A DNA stretch of 64,000 nucleotides, from the NCBI RefSeq assembly GCF_018866305.1, contig NZ_CP076456.1, forward strand, positions 558,001 to 622,000. The letters run 5' to 3'. Origin of the DNA: Arthrobacter sunyaminii. GTDB taxonomy: Bacteria > Actinomycetota > Actinomycetes > Actinomycetales > Micrococcaceae. The notes beneath the pieces were generated by a model. It searched no databases. It saw only the letters and a list, made by a program, of their open reading frames with translations, and was not told where the DNA came from. Of the stretch, positions 35,789-45,321 are shown one piece after another. The stretch's first letter is position 1. The number at the start of each line of letters is the position of its first letter. A program made the position numbers and the translations under genes.

Positions 35789-36616
35789 CTAGTGGCCGAA
35801 GACGTCCGAATCGGTCACTGGAGCATCAGTTTCCAGTGTGTCCAGCGCTGTCATCTCCTGGTCATCGAGCTCAAAATCGAAGATGTCCAGATTCTGCGCC
35901 ATCCGTTCCGGGTTGGCGGACTTGGGGATGGTCACGATGCCGGACTGGATATCCCAGCGCAGCACCACCTGTGCCGGTGTCTTGCCGTATTTGGCGGCAA
36001 GTGTGCCGAGCAGGGGATCCTCCAGCAGCCGGCTGCCCTTGCCCAGCGGGCTCCATGCCTCGGTCAGCGTTCCGAGCCTGGCATTGGCCTCCCGGACATC
36101 CCTGCGCGGCCGGTAGGGGTCAAGCTGGATCTGGTTCACTTCCGGAACCAGACCGGCATCGGCCAGCGTCTGCAGATGGGCGGGCTTGAAGTTGGAGACG
36201 CCTACGGCTTTGGCCAGGCCTTCCTCCTGGACGGCCCGCATACCTCGGAAAGCGTCCACATAAGTGTCCTGTGCGGGATTGGGCCAGTGGATCAACAGCA
36301 AATCCACATAGTCCGTTCCCAGCCGTTGGGTGGCCGCCTCCACTGCCCGGCGAACGCCGTCGAAACTGTGCCATTCCTTGTTGAACTTAGTGGTGATGAA
36401 AGCTTCTGCGCGGTCCAGGCCGCTGCGGCGCAGGCCCTCACCCACACCCCTCTCATTGCGGTAGTTCTCTGCGGTATCAAAATGCCGGTAGCCCAGACTG
36501 ATGGCGGTTTCCACAGCGCTCGCCGCCTGATCATCGTCGAGGGGCCAGGTTCCCAGTCCGATCTGGGGGATGAGGGAGCCGCTGCGGAGCGGGAGGAGGG
36601 GCACAGAAGTATTCAT
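35789..36616 (-). CDS. Aldo/keto reductase
   Basis: A 275-residue NADPH-dependent reductase of the AKR superfamily, about the usual length for AKR5-type bacterial members (2,5-diketo-gluconate reductase-like). The catalytic tetrad is visible as Asp and Tyr in HFDTAENYRNE, Lys in ITTKFNKE and His in LLIHWPNP. The cofactor region has VGVSNF, VNQIQLDP and the C-terminal VTIPKSANPERMAQN. The substrate is unknown. It lies 9 bp after the VIT1-like gene on the same strand, so the two may share a transcript. Confidence 0.92.
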   Translation of the reverse strand: MNTSVPLLPLRSGSLIPQIGLGTWPLDDDQAASAVETAISLGYRHFDTAENYRNERGVGEGLRRSGLDRAEAFITTKFNKEWHSFDGVRRAVEAATQRLGTDYVDLLLIHWPNPAQDTYVDAFRGMRAVQEEGLAKAVGVSNFKPAHLQTLADAGLVPEVNQIQLDPYRPRRDVREANARLGTLTEAWSPLGKGSRLLEDPLLGTLAAKYGKTPAQVVLRWDIQSGIVTIPKSANPERMAQNLDIFDFELDDQEMTALDTLETDAPVTDSDVFGH

Positions 36617-36625
36617 GGGGGAAGC

Positions 36626-37753
36626 CTAGGCCACGCCGGTGCCGAACAGCATGCCCAGCAGGTACGTGGCGCCGGCTGCTCCCAGGCCGATCGCCAGCTG
36701 GCGCAGTCCCCGCTTCAGGGGTGAGGCGCCGGACAGCAAACCCACCACGCCGCCCGTGATGAGCAGGGCCAGGCCTACGAGAACGCAGGACATGATGACG
36801 GCGGTCAGTCCGGTGAGCCCGAAAATGTAGGGCAGGACCGGGATGATGGCGCCGGAAGCGAAGAAACAGAAGCTGGAGGTTGCGGCTCCGATCCCGGTGC
36901 CCACCGTTTCATGCTCGTCCACACCCTCCACGGCAGCTTCGGGATTTAGCGAGAAGCTCGGGTCACAGTCGCAGCTGTACAGGCCCATGCGCTCGGCCGC
37001 ACGGTGTTCTGCGGCTTCCGGAGACATGCCCCGCGCCCGGTAGACAAGCACCAGCTCATTGGCATCAATATCAAGGGATTTGGCGGCGGCCAGCGTGATC
37101 TGGGTGGGACGGGATGCTTCGAGGAGTTCGCGCTGGGAACGTACGGAGACGTATTCGCCCGCTCCCATGGAGAGCGCGCCGGCCAGGAGGCCGGCCAAGC
37201 CGCTGAAGAGGATGAAGCCGCTGGACACGCCGGTGGCGCCAATGCCCATCACGAGGGCGAGGTTGGACACCAGCCCGTCGTTGGCGCCGAACACGGCGGC
37301 CCGGAAGTTGCCGGAGAGCCGATTGCGGCCGCGGGTGGCCAGGCCCCGCACTACTTCCTCGTGGATTTGTTCGTCGGCGGCCATGGCGCTCGTGGCGTTG
37401 GGATCCTGAGCGTAGGGGGAGCGGCCTTCGGCCCGCTGGGCCAGCGCCAGGACAAACACCGATCCAAACCGCCGGGCCAGGAATCCGAGCAGACGGTTGC
37501 GCAGGGACGCGCGGGTTCTCCGGTTGGCCTCTTCACCCAGCAGCTCCCGCCAGTGGGCTTCGTGGCGGCCTTCTGCTTCGGCCAGGGCCAGCAGGATGTC
37601 GCGTTCTTCGCCGTCGCGGCGTTCGGCAAGGTAACGGTAAGTGTCGGCTTCCGCTCGTTCGTCGGCAAGGTACTGACGCCACCGTTTGAGGTCGGACGAC
37701 GACGGCGGCCGGGGCTGGGGCGAGCGCTCGGCTTCGGGGTGGGTGTTCAACAC
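36626..37753 (-). CDS. Ferritin-like/VIT1 fusion (MbfA-type iron or manganese transporter)
   Basis: A 375-residue protein. Residues 20-150 are a rubrerythrin-like four-helix domain with metal-ligand patterns LAEAEGRHEAHW and ADEQIHEEV. The C-terminal part (about 165-375) is a CCC1/VIT1 domain beginning RAAVFGANDGLVSNLALVMG, with SMGAGEYVSVRSQREL and four to five membrane helices. Similar fusions (MbfA) export iron from the cytosol and are iron-controlled. AGGAG precedes GTG 37753/TTG 37750; the longer GTG 37867 start lacks a good ribosome site. It may be a target of the DtxR-type repressor at 7.2 kb (inference). Confidence 0.85.
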   Translation of the reverse strand: MLNTHPEAERSPQPRPPSSSDLKRWRQYLADERAEADTYRYLAERRDGEERDILLALAEAEGRHEAHWRELLGEEANRRTRASLRNRLLGFLARRFGSVFVLALAQRAEGRSPYAQDPNATSAMAADEQIHEEVVRGLATRGRNRLSGNFRAAVFGANDGLVSNLALVMGIGATGVSSGFILFSGLAGLLAGALSMGAGEYVSVRSQRELLEASRPTQITLAAAKSLDIDANELVLVYRARGMSPEAAEHRAAERMGLYSCDCDPSFSLNPEAAVEGVDEHETVGTGIGAATSSFCFFASGAIIPVLPYIFGLTGLTAVIMSCVLVGLALLITGGVVGLLSGASPLKRGLRQLAIGLGAAGATYLLGMLFGTGVA

Positions 37754-38047
37754 TGCTCCTGGTACGGGGACCGGAGCGTTTGGGAGGCTCCGGTCAGCTG
37801 ATGGCGAAACTGACCGAAGGTCTCGCTCGCCCGTGCGTTGAACACACCGGGTGGCATGCCGGGCCACATGGCGGCCAGTATGTCGACAGACCTCGGCTGC
37901 TCCGCGGATCCGGTGAACGCATCAACCAGCGGCAATTAATGACAGCTGACTGAGTTCATTACTATGGATTCTGCGGGAGGGCCGGAGCTACTCCCCTTCG
38001 ACCTATCAGTGTAGCGGAGAACTAAAGTGCAACCCGAGGAAGACAGG

Positions 38048-39883
38048 ATGCAGGCAACAGCAGACAATGGTGTCGGAATGGGCGGGCGTGGGACGGGAGC
38101 TCTCCGGCCAACGGCTAAAGTCGAGGACGTGACTACGCATACACCAACAGTCCCTGCCGAATACCCACGGCCCTGGACGCGCCACTACGGCGCCGGGGTT
38201 CCCACGAATCTGTCCCTTCCGGAAGGGTCCCTTGTGGACATGGTGGAGCAGTCAATTCGCAAATACGGGTCCAAAACCGCCCTGGAGTTCTTCGGAGCGA
38301 CCACCAGTTATCAAGCCCTTGGCGAACAAATCCGCCAAGCAGCCTCCGGACTCAAGAAGCTGGGCGTAAAGCAGGGCGACCGCGTGGCGCTGGTGCTGCC
38401 GAACTGCCCGCAGCACATCGTGGCGTTCTACGCCATCCTGCGGCTGGGCGCCGTAGTGGTGGAGCACAACCCGCTGTACACGGACCGGGAACTGCGGCAC
38501 CAGTTCGAGGACCACGGTGCCACGGTTGCTGTGGCGTGGGACAAGGCAGTGGATCGGCTGGAGGCGATGCCGACAGACATCCCGCTGCGCAGCATCGTGT
38601 CGGTGAACCTCATCGAGAGCATGCCGCTGAAAAACCGGCTGGCCCTTAAGCTTCCGGTTCCGGCGGCGCGCAAGGCCCGCGAGGCCCTGACCGTTTCCAG
38701 GACGCCCCGCAGCGGATCGCGGAACGTCGTCGCCTGGAAAAAGCTGCTGGACCACCGTCCGCTGCGGCGCCGGCATCCCCGGCCTGCGGCATCGGACCTC
38801 GCAGCAATTCAGTACACCAGCGGCACCACGGCCGCCCCCAAGGGTGCCATGCTCACCCACGCCAACCTGATGGCCAACGCCGCGCAGGGCAGGGCCTGGG
38901 TGCCCGGGCTGCGCCCGGGCAAGGAAACTTTCTACGCCGTCCTGCCCATGTTCCACGCCTACGGCCTGACGCTGTGCCTTACCTTCGCAATGAGCTTGGG
39001 CGCGAAGCTTGTCCTGTTCCCCAAATTCGATGTGGACCTGGTGCTGAACGCCGCAAAGAAGTCGCCGCCCACCTTCCTGCCCGCCGTTCCGCCGATTTAT
39101 GACCGTATTGCCGCCGGGGCCAAGGAAAAGGGAGTTTCCCTGAAGGGCGTGCGCTTCGCGATTTCGGGCGCCATGAACCTTCCGCCTGCAACCGTCCAGG
39201 CCTGGGAGGAAGCCACCGGCGGCTACCTGATCGAGGGGTACGGGCTGACCGAAACGTCACCGGTTGCCATCGGCAACCCGATGGGACCCACCCGGAAGCC
39301 CGGAACGGTGGGGGTGCCGTTCCCCCTGACCGATATCCGTGTGGTGGATCCGGAAGACCCCACCGTGGACCGGCCGGCCGGACAGGAAGGCGAGCTGCTG
39401 ATCCGCGGCCCCCAGGTTTTCCAGGGCTACTGGAACAAGCCGACGGAAACCCAGGCGGCCCTGCTGGACGGCGGTTGGTTCCGCACCGGTGACATCGTTT
39501 CCGTGGACGAGGATCACTTCGTCACGATCCGCGACCGGATCAAGGAACTGATCATTACCGGTGGCTTCAACGTTTCCCCGTCCGAGGTGGAGGAAGCGCT
39601 GAAGCGCCATGACAGCATTGCCGAAGCCGCCGTCGTCGGCATTGGCAGGCCCAGCGGCGGAGAGGACGTCGTAGCCGCCGTGGTCCTCAAGGAGGATGCA
39701 CACTTTAAGCCCGAAGATCTCCGCGAGTATGTCCGTAAAGAGCTGGCAGCCTACAAGGTGCCGCGCCGGATCGTTCAGATTCCCGATCTGCCACGCTCGC
39801 TGATCGGCAAGGTGCTGCGCCGGCACGTCCGGGACAGCCTGACCGAGTCCGCTGCCTCGACCGACGGCACAACTGCACCGTAG
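38048..39883 (+). CDS. Long-chain fatty-acid-CoA ligase-like AMP-binding enzyme
   Basis: A 611-residue acyl-adenylate-forming enzyme (FadD-like). The P-loop is YTSGTTAAPKGAMLTH, followed by A5 GYGLTETSP, A7 GWFRTGDIVSVDED, A8 RIKELIITGGFNVSPSEVE and A10 PRSLIGKVLRR, where K is the catalytic lysine of the C-terminal lid. It activates fatty or related carboxylic acids with ATP and CoA. ATG 38048 has GAGGA 8 bases upstream; GTG 38027 and GTG 38129 are alternatives, and the first ~30 residues look disordered. It stands alone, followed 68 bp later by an AI-2E-type permease. Confidence 0.88.
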   Translation: MQATADNGVGMGGRGTGALRPTAKVEDVTTHTPTVPAEYPRPWTRHYGAGVPTNLSLPEGSLVDMVEQSIRKYGSKTALEFFGATTSYQALGEQIRQAASGLKKLGVKQGDRVALVLPNCPQHIVAFYAILRLGAVVVEHNPLYTDRELRHQFEDHGATVAVAWDKAVDRLEAMPTDIPLRSIVSVNLIESMPLKNRLALKLPVPAARKAREALTVSRTPRSGSRNVVAWKKLLDHRPLRRRHPRPAASDLAAIQYTSGTTAAPKGAMLTHANLMANAAQGRAWVPGLRPGKETFYAVLPMFHAYGLTLCLTFAMSLGAKLVLFPKFDVDLVLNAAKKSPPTFLPAVPPIYDRIAAGAKEKGVSLKGVRFAISGAMNLPPATVQAWEEATGGYLIEGYGLTETSPVAIGNPMGPTRKPGTVGVPFPLTDIRVVDPEDPTVDRPAGQEGELLIRGPQVFQGYWNKPTETQAALLDGGWFRTGDIVSVDEDHFVTIRDRIKELIITGGFNVSPSEVEEALKRHDSIAEAAVVGIGRPSGGEDVVAAVVLKEDAHFKPEDLREYVRKELAAYKVPRRIVQIPDLPRSLIGKVLRRHVRDSLTESAASTDGTTAP

Positions 39884-39951
39884 CGGCAACACAGTAGAGG
39901 CAACACCCGAGTAATTCCTTCACCGGTTCCGCCAACAGGAAGACCAAGGAT

Positions 39952-41109
39952 ATGTCCACAACACCGTCCCCCCAGCACCGCGGGCCCGTGGGGGAACCAC
40001 CTCAGCGGTACTGGAGCGGCTCCCTGGGCCACGCTGCCCAACGCGCCGCCCAGATCCTTCTGGTGCTCGTCCTCGCGGTGGTCGCCATCTATGGGCTGTT
40101 GCAGATCACCCTCGTGGTCATTCCCGTGCTGCTCGCCCTGATTCTGGCCGCAGCCATTGCCCCGTTCGTGAATTGGCTGCGCCGCAAGGGGTGGCCAAGC
40201 GCCCTCGCCACCGGGGTTTCCTTCCTGCTCCTGCTCATCGTGTTCGGCGGACTCATCACCGGCATCGTTTTTGCCATCCGCAGCGAGTGGAGCTCGCTGG
40301 TGGACCAGGCCGTGGACGGGTTCAACAAGCTGTATGAATTCATTCAGGACAGCCCCATCCCGCATGACACCGCCGCAATTGAAAACGCCCGTGACGCCGC
40401 GATCAGCTTTGCCACCAGCTCGGCTGTGGGTAACGGCGCCCTGGCCGGCATTGGTGCGGCCACAAACTTCATCACGGGGTTCATCCTGCTGGCCGTGGTG
40501 CTGTTCTACTTCCTGAAGGACGGGGACAAGATCTGGGCATTTGTCCTGCGCTGGTTCCACGGGGACCGGCTGCAGAAGGCGCGCCTGTCCGGTACCCGGG
40601 CCATGGAGGTTCTGGGCGGGTACGTCCGGGGCACGGCCATTGTGGCCGCCGTGGACTCGATCTGCATCGGCGCGGCTCTGTTCATCCTGCAGGTGCCGCT
40701 GGCACTGCCGCTGTCCGTGATTGTTTTTGTCGGCTCCTTCATTCCTCTGGTGGGAGCCACGGCGGCGGGCGTGCTGGCGGCCCTGATCGCCCTGGTGGCC
40801 AACGGGCCCCTCGTGGCACTGATCGTGGTGATCGTGATTATTGCCGTGAACCAGCTGGAGGGAAACTTCCTGCAGCCGGTAGTGATGGGCCGAACCCTGA
40901 GCATTCACGCCCTGGTGATTCTGCTGGCGCTGACGGCCGGCACAATTCTGGCCGGAATTGTTGGCGCCATCCTCTCCGTTCCCATCGCTGCGGTTTCCTG
41001 GGCGATTATCAAAGTTTGGATCGGAGAGGACGACGGCGATCCGGAGGAAGTCCCCGAACTCCCCGAGCCGGAGGAAGCGGAATCCGCCGGCGCGGCTGCC
41101 CAGGACTGA
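39952..41109 (+). CDS. AI-2E/PerM family permease
   Basis: A 385-residue membrane protein with about eight helices. Family marks are the early VLLALILAAAIAPFVNWLRR, the mid-protein LFYFLKDGDKIWAFV, VLGGYVRGTA and the C-terminal NQLEGNFLQPVVMGRTL, which ends in the conserved helix pair. Members export small signals or exchange ions; the substrate here is unknown. The last 40 residues are acidic and cytosolic. Confidence 0.9.
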   Translation: MSTTPSPQHRGPVGEPPQRYWSGSLGHAAQRAAQILLVLVLAVVAIYGLLQITLVVIPVLLALILAAAIAPFVNWLRRKGWPSALATGVSFLLLLIVFGGLITGIVFAIRSEWSSLVDQAVDGFNKLYEFIQDSPIPHDTAAIENARDAAISFATSSAVGNGALAGIGAATNFITGFILLAVVLFYFLKDGDKIWAFVLRWFHGDRLQKARLSGTRAMEVLGGYVRGTAIVAAVDSICIGAALFILQVPLALPLSVIVFVGSFIPLVGATAAGVLAALIALVANGPLVALIVVIVIIAVNQLEGNFLQPVVMGRTLSIHALVILLALTAGTILAGIVGAILSVPIAAVSWAIIKVWIGEDDGDPEEVPELPEPEEAESAGAAAQD

Positions 41110-41145
41110 TTTTCGGCCTGGGCGAGCCGTGCAGGGGGCGGCGCC

Positions 41146-42660
41146 TCAGGCTACCGGTGCGGTCTCGGCGTCGGTGTCCGTCCAGCGGCCGGCTACCCGG
41201 TCCTCCCAGGCCCGCATCACGACGTCGTCGGTGCGGGGCGTGAGCAGCGAACCGGCAATGTAGGCGACGGCCGAGGCCAGCAGCCCGAAGTAGATGGGTT
41301 CGTTGGCGTAGATTCCGTCGTACTGCTGTTCCGCAGTGATTTCCAGGAAGGCCATGGTTCCCAGCGTGACCACGGTGCCGGCGGCCATGGACAGCGCCGC
41401 GCCGAATCCGGTGCCCCGCTTCCACGTGAGGCCGCCGAGGATGCTCACGAGGAGGCCGCCGACCAGGATGTCATAGGAAATGGTCAGGGCAGCCACCACG
41501 TCCTGGACCGCGATGGCCAGGCCGATGGCCACAAGGCCCAGGCCCAACACCCAGGCCCGGTTCTGAGCCACCAAATGCTCGGGGTTTCCTTCTGCCTCAG
41601 CGGGTGCAGCGGTGCCGCGTCCGCGGACCCAACCGGTGACAAAGGGAACGACGTCGGTACGGGCCACGGTAGCGGCGGCAATAAGTGCGCCGGAGGCTGT
41701 GGACATCATGGCAGCGACGGCCGCCGCGAGGACCAGGCCGCCCAGTCCCACCGGAAGGATGTTGATGGCAACATCGGCGTAGACGTCGTCCTTGGAAGCC
41801 ACGGCGGGCAGGACCACGCTGGCGGCCATGCCGATCACTGCTCCGGCCACCCCGTACAGGATGCAGTAGATGCCTGCAGCGGTGCCGCCCCACTGCGCGA
41901 TCAGCGGGGTGCGGGCGGTGAAGACCCGCTGCCAGATGTCCTGTCCAATCAGCAAACCAAGGGTATAAACCACAAAATACGTAATGATGCTCTGGGCGCC
42001 GATGCCGGTGAGGCTGAAGAACTCGGCTCCCACGCGCTCCCGGATGCCGTCCAGGCCGCCTGCCGCATTGAGGGTGAAGGGCAGCATCAGGGCAAAGACG
42101 CCCACGGTCTTGATGATGAACTGGACCATGTCGGCCAGGGTGATGGACCACATTCCGCCGATGGTGGAGTAGACCAGCACAACTGCGCCGCCCACGGCGA
42201 TGGCTGCCCACCGCTCCCAGCCGAAGAGGACCACGAAGATGGTCGCATAGGCCCCCGTCGACGTTGCACACAGCATGAGGGTGTACGCGAGCATCACGAT
42301 GGAGGAGACCTGCGTGGACCGGACTCCGTAGCGCAGGGTGAGCATCTGCGAGACGGTGTAGATTTTCAGCTTTTGCAGAGTGGAGGCAAAAAGCAGGCTC
42401 AGGAGCAGCACCCCGGCACCGATCGCCACCACCAGCCACATCCCCGAGATCCCGTAGGTGTAGCCCAAGCCCACTCCGCCCACAGTGGAGGCTCCGCCCA
42501 GGACCACGGCGGCCATGGTGCCGGTGTAGAAAACCGGGCCCAGACGGCGGCCGGCAACCAGATAGTCGCTGACATTCTTGGTCCGGGACTTTCCCCACCA
42601 GCCGAAGGCCAGCATGCCAGCGAGGTAGGCCACCACGATGACGGTATTCAGGTGTTCCAT
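41146..42660 (-). CDS. Sodium:solute symporter (SSS family)
   Basis: A 504-residue symporter with about 13 helices. The start MEHLNTVIVVAYLAGMLAFG and the segment KNVSDYLVAGRRLGP are SSS signatures, and VLGGASTVGGVGLGYTYG is the sodium-site helix 2. The substrate is not clear from sequence. It is divergent from a cupin-type regulator and near an agmatinase and a ThDP decarboxylase, so a guanidino compound or amine is possible (inference). AGGA lies before ATG 42660; the longer reading to 42705 is unlikely. Confidence 0.88.
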   Translation of the reverse strand: MEHLNTVIVVAYLAGMLAFGWWGKSRTKNVSDYLVAGRRLGPVFYTGTMAAVVLGGASTVGGVGLGYTYGISGMWLVVAIGAGVLLLSLLFASTLQKLKIYTVSQMLTLRYGVRSTQVSSIVMLAYTLMLCATSTGAYATIFVVLFGWERWAAIAVGGAVVLVYSTIGGMWSITLADMVQFIIKTVGVFALMLPFTLNAAGGLDGIRERVGAEFFSLTGIGAQSIITYFVVYTLGLLIGQDIWQRVFTARTPLIAQWGGTAAGIYCILYGVAGAVIGMAASVVLPAVASKDDVYADVAINILPVGLGGLVLAAAVAAMMSTASGALIAAATVARTDVVPFVTGWVRGRGTAAPAEAEGNPEHLVAQNRAWVLGLGLVAIGLAIAVQDVVAALTISYDILVGGLLVSILGGLTWKRGTGFGAALSMAAGTVVTLGTMAFLEITAEQQYDGIYANEPIYFGLLASAVAYIAGSLLTPRTDDVVMRAWEDRVAGRWTDTDAETAPVA

Positions 42661-42881
42661 GAAATTCCTGCCGTTGCGCCAGACTTGGTAGCAAAATGCC
42701 CCCAAGTAAACTTATGTTGTCCCGTAGGCTAATTCAGCGCGGTGCCGCCGTCAATGATTCCGGCAGTTGTTACTTGGTGCCGCGCAGGGCGGGACTGGGC
42801 GCTGGGCCGCAGTCGATATGCTCGGAAGAGGGAACCGGCGGCTTTTCCGCAGGTAAGAAGAATGAGAGGACATTTTCCGTC

Positions 42882-43457
42882 ATGAAGGCCTTGCCAGTAG
42901 AGCCCTCCAATGCCCCGGTGGCCATCGGGCCGAGGATCCGCCTGGCACGGCAGGCCCGCCGGATGACCATCGAGCAGGTGGCCGGTGCCACGGGTCTCAC
43001 GAAGGGGTTCCTCAGCAGGGTGGAACGGGACCTGACATCGCCGTCGGTGGCTTCCCTGCTCACGCTGTGCCAGGTGCTGTCGATCTCCATCGGAGACCTG
43101 TTCACTGCACCGGCAACGGAGCTGACGCGCTGGCGCGATGCACCGTCAGTGCATTTGGGCGGCACGGGGATCACGGAGCGGTTGGTGACGCCGCGTGCCG
43201 AACGCCGAATCCAGGTCATCCGCGCAGTCATTGAGCCCAGGGGCTCCGGGGAGACGGAGCTCTACTCCGTGGATTGCGACGTGGAAGTACTCCACGTTGC
43301 CCGCGGGCGCTTTGTGCTGGAGTTTGCCGGAGAAACCATGGAACTCTCCGAAGGGGACACCGTAACCTTTCCCGGCCAGGAACCGCACTCATGGCGCAAT
43401 CCTGCGGATGAAGAGGCCGTGGTGCTGTGGACGCTGGTTAGTCCGTCGGCGAGCTGA
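42882..43457 (+). CDS. Xre/cupin transcriptional regulator
   Basis: A 191-residue protein with an N-terminal helix-turn-helix (MTIEQVAGATGLTKGFLSRVERDLTSPS, short form GLTKGFLSRVERD) and a C-terminal cupin domain (VLHVARGRFVLEFAG, then EGDTVTFPGQEPHSWRN). Proteins of this plan regulate amine, polyamine or amino-acid use (PuuR-like). It is divergent from the symporter, with 221 bp between the starts, and so probably controls it. ATG 42882 is preferred, because the upstream in-frame codons give non-conserved sequence. Confidence 0.88.
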   Translation: MKALPVEPSNAPVAIGPRIRLARQARRMTIEQVAGATGLTKGFLSRVERDLTSPSVASLLTLCQVLSISIGDLFTAPATELTRWRDAPSVHLGGTGITERLVTPRAERRIQVIRAVIEPRGSGETELYSVDCDVEVLHVARGRFVLEFAGETMELSEGDTVTFPGQEPHSWRNPADEEAVVLWTLVSPSAS

Positions 43458-43470
43458 CCCGGACGGGCTA
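43439..43470. terminator. Short stem-loop between convergent regulator and hydroxylase genes
   Basis: TAGTCCGTC and GACGGGCTA pair over about 9 bp (one G-T pair) with a 14-base loop, overlapping both gene ends. It is probably a weak bidirectional terminator. Confidence 0.45.
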
Positions 43471-45159
43471 GACTGCGGCGGCCAGATTGCCCGCGGCCGG
43501 AGTTGTCAGCCGGTCCAGGTACTGGACTGCGCCGGTGACGTCTGTCCCCTGGGAACGGAATCCGATGTGTCCGTCCGGACGCACCACCAGGATCTCCGGA
43601 CGCCGGACGCTGAGTCCGAGGCGTTCAAAGGCCAGTCCGCTCACGTCCTGGATTTCCGAGGGATCCGCCGCTGCCAGCCGGCTGCCCACATTCAGGCGCT
43701 GGACGCTGAGCCACGGGGAGAGTCGCCCAAGGGCGTCATGGATTCGCAGCTGGGTGTCCGCCGGCCACCCCGGACCGCACAGGAGGATGTGGAAGCCCGG
43801 CGTTGCGAGGATTTCATGCAGGCGCCGCTCGCGTCCGTGTTCCAGGACCACCGCGTCCGGCAACCGGTCTCCGGCCTTTGGTCCGGCGGTCAGGAATGCC
43901 GGAAGGCGGCTGTCTCCGGTGTCCACCATGTCGCTGCCGCGGTACTGGGTATCCAGCTGGGAAGCCGTACGGAACAACCGTGAACGCAGCGATTTAGACC
44001 CGGAAGCCTTGGGGGCAAGGGTCGGCAGGAGTTTGGTGCGGGGCAGCTTCAGGAGGCCGTTCTTGGACGAGGCCAGGCGGAAGATGCGGTCGGTGAACTG
44101 CAGTATGTCTTTGTCCGCGGGACGCCGCTCCGCGTCATAGCTGTCCACCAGCTCTTCGGAAGCAAGACCGCGTGCGCCCAGCGACAGTTTCCAGCCAAGA
44201 TTCAAGGCGTCCTGAATGCCGGCGTTCATGCCCTGTGCGGCAACGGGGGAGTGGAGGTGGGCGGCATCCCCGGCCAGGAAGACGGATCCGTTCTGGAAAT
44301 ATTCGGCCATCCGGTGGGAGAGTTTGAAATCGCTGATCCACTGGGGATCCCGCAGGGTCAGTGCCCCGCCGGAGAACTTGTCCGCAGTCTTCTGCAGGGA
44401 CTCCAGCGTTGCCTGCGCCGGGTCGCCGTCCTCCTTGATGGCGATCAGACGCCACGTTGCGGGGCGGCCCAGCGGGAACAGGAACATAAAGCCGTCCTCA
44501 TTGAGGTAGGCGTGCATGTGGCCCGGTTCCGCACCGTCAACTTCGAGGTCGGCCAGCACATAGGTGCCGGGATAGCCGCTGCCGCGCCAGTCCATGCCTG
44601 CCTTGGAGCGAACCGTGCTGTGCGCGCCGTCCGCACCAACAATGTAGCGGGCCCGGATGCGTTCGATGCCCCGGTCCATGCGCTGGATCTTGGCTTCCAC
44701 TCCGGCGAACGGATCTTCCGTGTCCAGGAATTCCAAATCCTGCAGTTCAACCCCGCGTTCCACCCGGATTCCGCGGCCGGACAGGTGCGCGGCCAGGGCG
44801 TGTTCGGTTTCCGCCTGGGAGAGGAACAGCAGGTGCTGGAATTCGGAATCCTCAATGCCTGCGTCGGACAGGTCAACGGGGACGGTCTGATCGGGCAGGT
44901 GGAGGAGGAGTCCGCGCGCGGAATGGCCCGCTGCCGTTAGTGCTGAGCTGATCCCGAAAGGCCGAAGGGCTTCCAGGGTCCGCGGCTGCAGCGCCAGCGC
45001 ACGCGACTGCTCTGAGCGTGTGAGGCTGCGGTCAATGATGCGGAAACTCGTCCCGAAGCTCTCCAATTGGGCCGCCAGGGCCAGCCCCGTTGGGCCGGCG
45101 CCCACGATCAGGACATCGACGTCGTAGGTACTGTCCGCACTGTGCTGTTGAGCCGCCAT
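43468..45159 (-). CDS. FAD-dependent aromatic hydroxylase (PheA/TfdB type)
   Basis: A 563-residue flavoprotein monooxygenase of group A. The FAD-binding fold starts at residue 13 with DVDVLIVGAGPTGLALAAQL, the middle motif is GADGAHSTVR, and the second FAD motif is FLAGDAAHLHSPVAAQGMN. The C-terminal 180 residues form a thioredoxin-like domain (DRLPDAVVLEHGRERRLHEI, then ILVVRPDGHIGFRSQG) as in phenol hydroxylases and polyketide hydroxylases. It acts on an unknown phenolic or quinone substrate with NAD(P)H and oxygen. It is transcribed against the agmatinase gene and toward the regulator. Confidence 0.88.
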   Translation of the reverse strand: MAAQQHSADSTYDVDVLIVGAGPTGLALAAQLESFGTSFRIIDRSLTRSEQSRALALQPRTLEALRPFGISSALTAAGHSARGLLLHLPDQTVPVDLSDAGIEDSEFQHLLFLSQAETEHALAAHLSGRGIRVERGVELQDLEFLDTEDPFAGVEAKIQRMDRGIERIRARYIVGADGAHSTVRSKAGMDWRGSGYPGTYVLADLEVDGAEPGHMHAYLNEDGFMFLFPLGRPATWRLIAIKEDGDPAQATLESLQKTADKFSGGALTLRDPQWISDFKLSHRMAEYFQNGSVFLAGDAAHLHSPVAAQGMNAGIQDALNLGWKLSLGARGLASEELVDSYDAERRPADKDILQFTDRIFRLASSKNGLLKLPRTKLLPTLAPKASGSKSLRSRLFRTASQLDTQYRGSDMVDTGDSRLPAFLTAGPKAGDRLPDAVVLEHGRERRLHEILATPGFHILLCGPGWPADTQLRIHDALGRLSPWLSVQRLNVGSRLAAADPSEIQDVSGLAFERLGLSVRRPEILVVRPDGHIGFRSQGTDVTGAVQYLDRLTTPAAGNLAAAV

Positions 45160-45321
45160 AGGAACAGCCTAGTCTTGACGGCGGCCCACGTTCCACTTTA
45201 GCCTCATGGGAAACACTTGATGCCTAACAGGCAACGCATTCCAGACCGCCGGAAGTCGGTGTGCCGGGTGCGTAGCCCAGGGCAGGCCGGATTCCGGCCG
45301 GCCCGGATTTGGAGAAACAGC

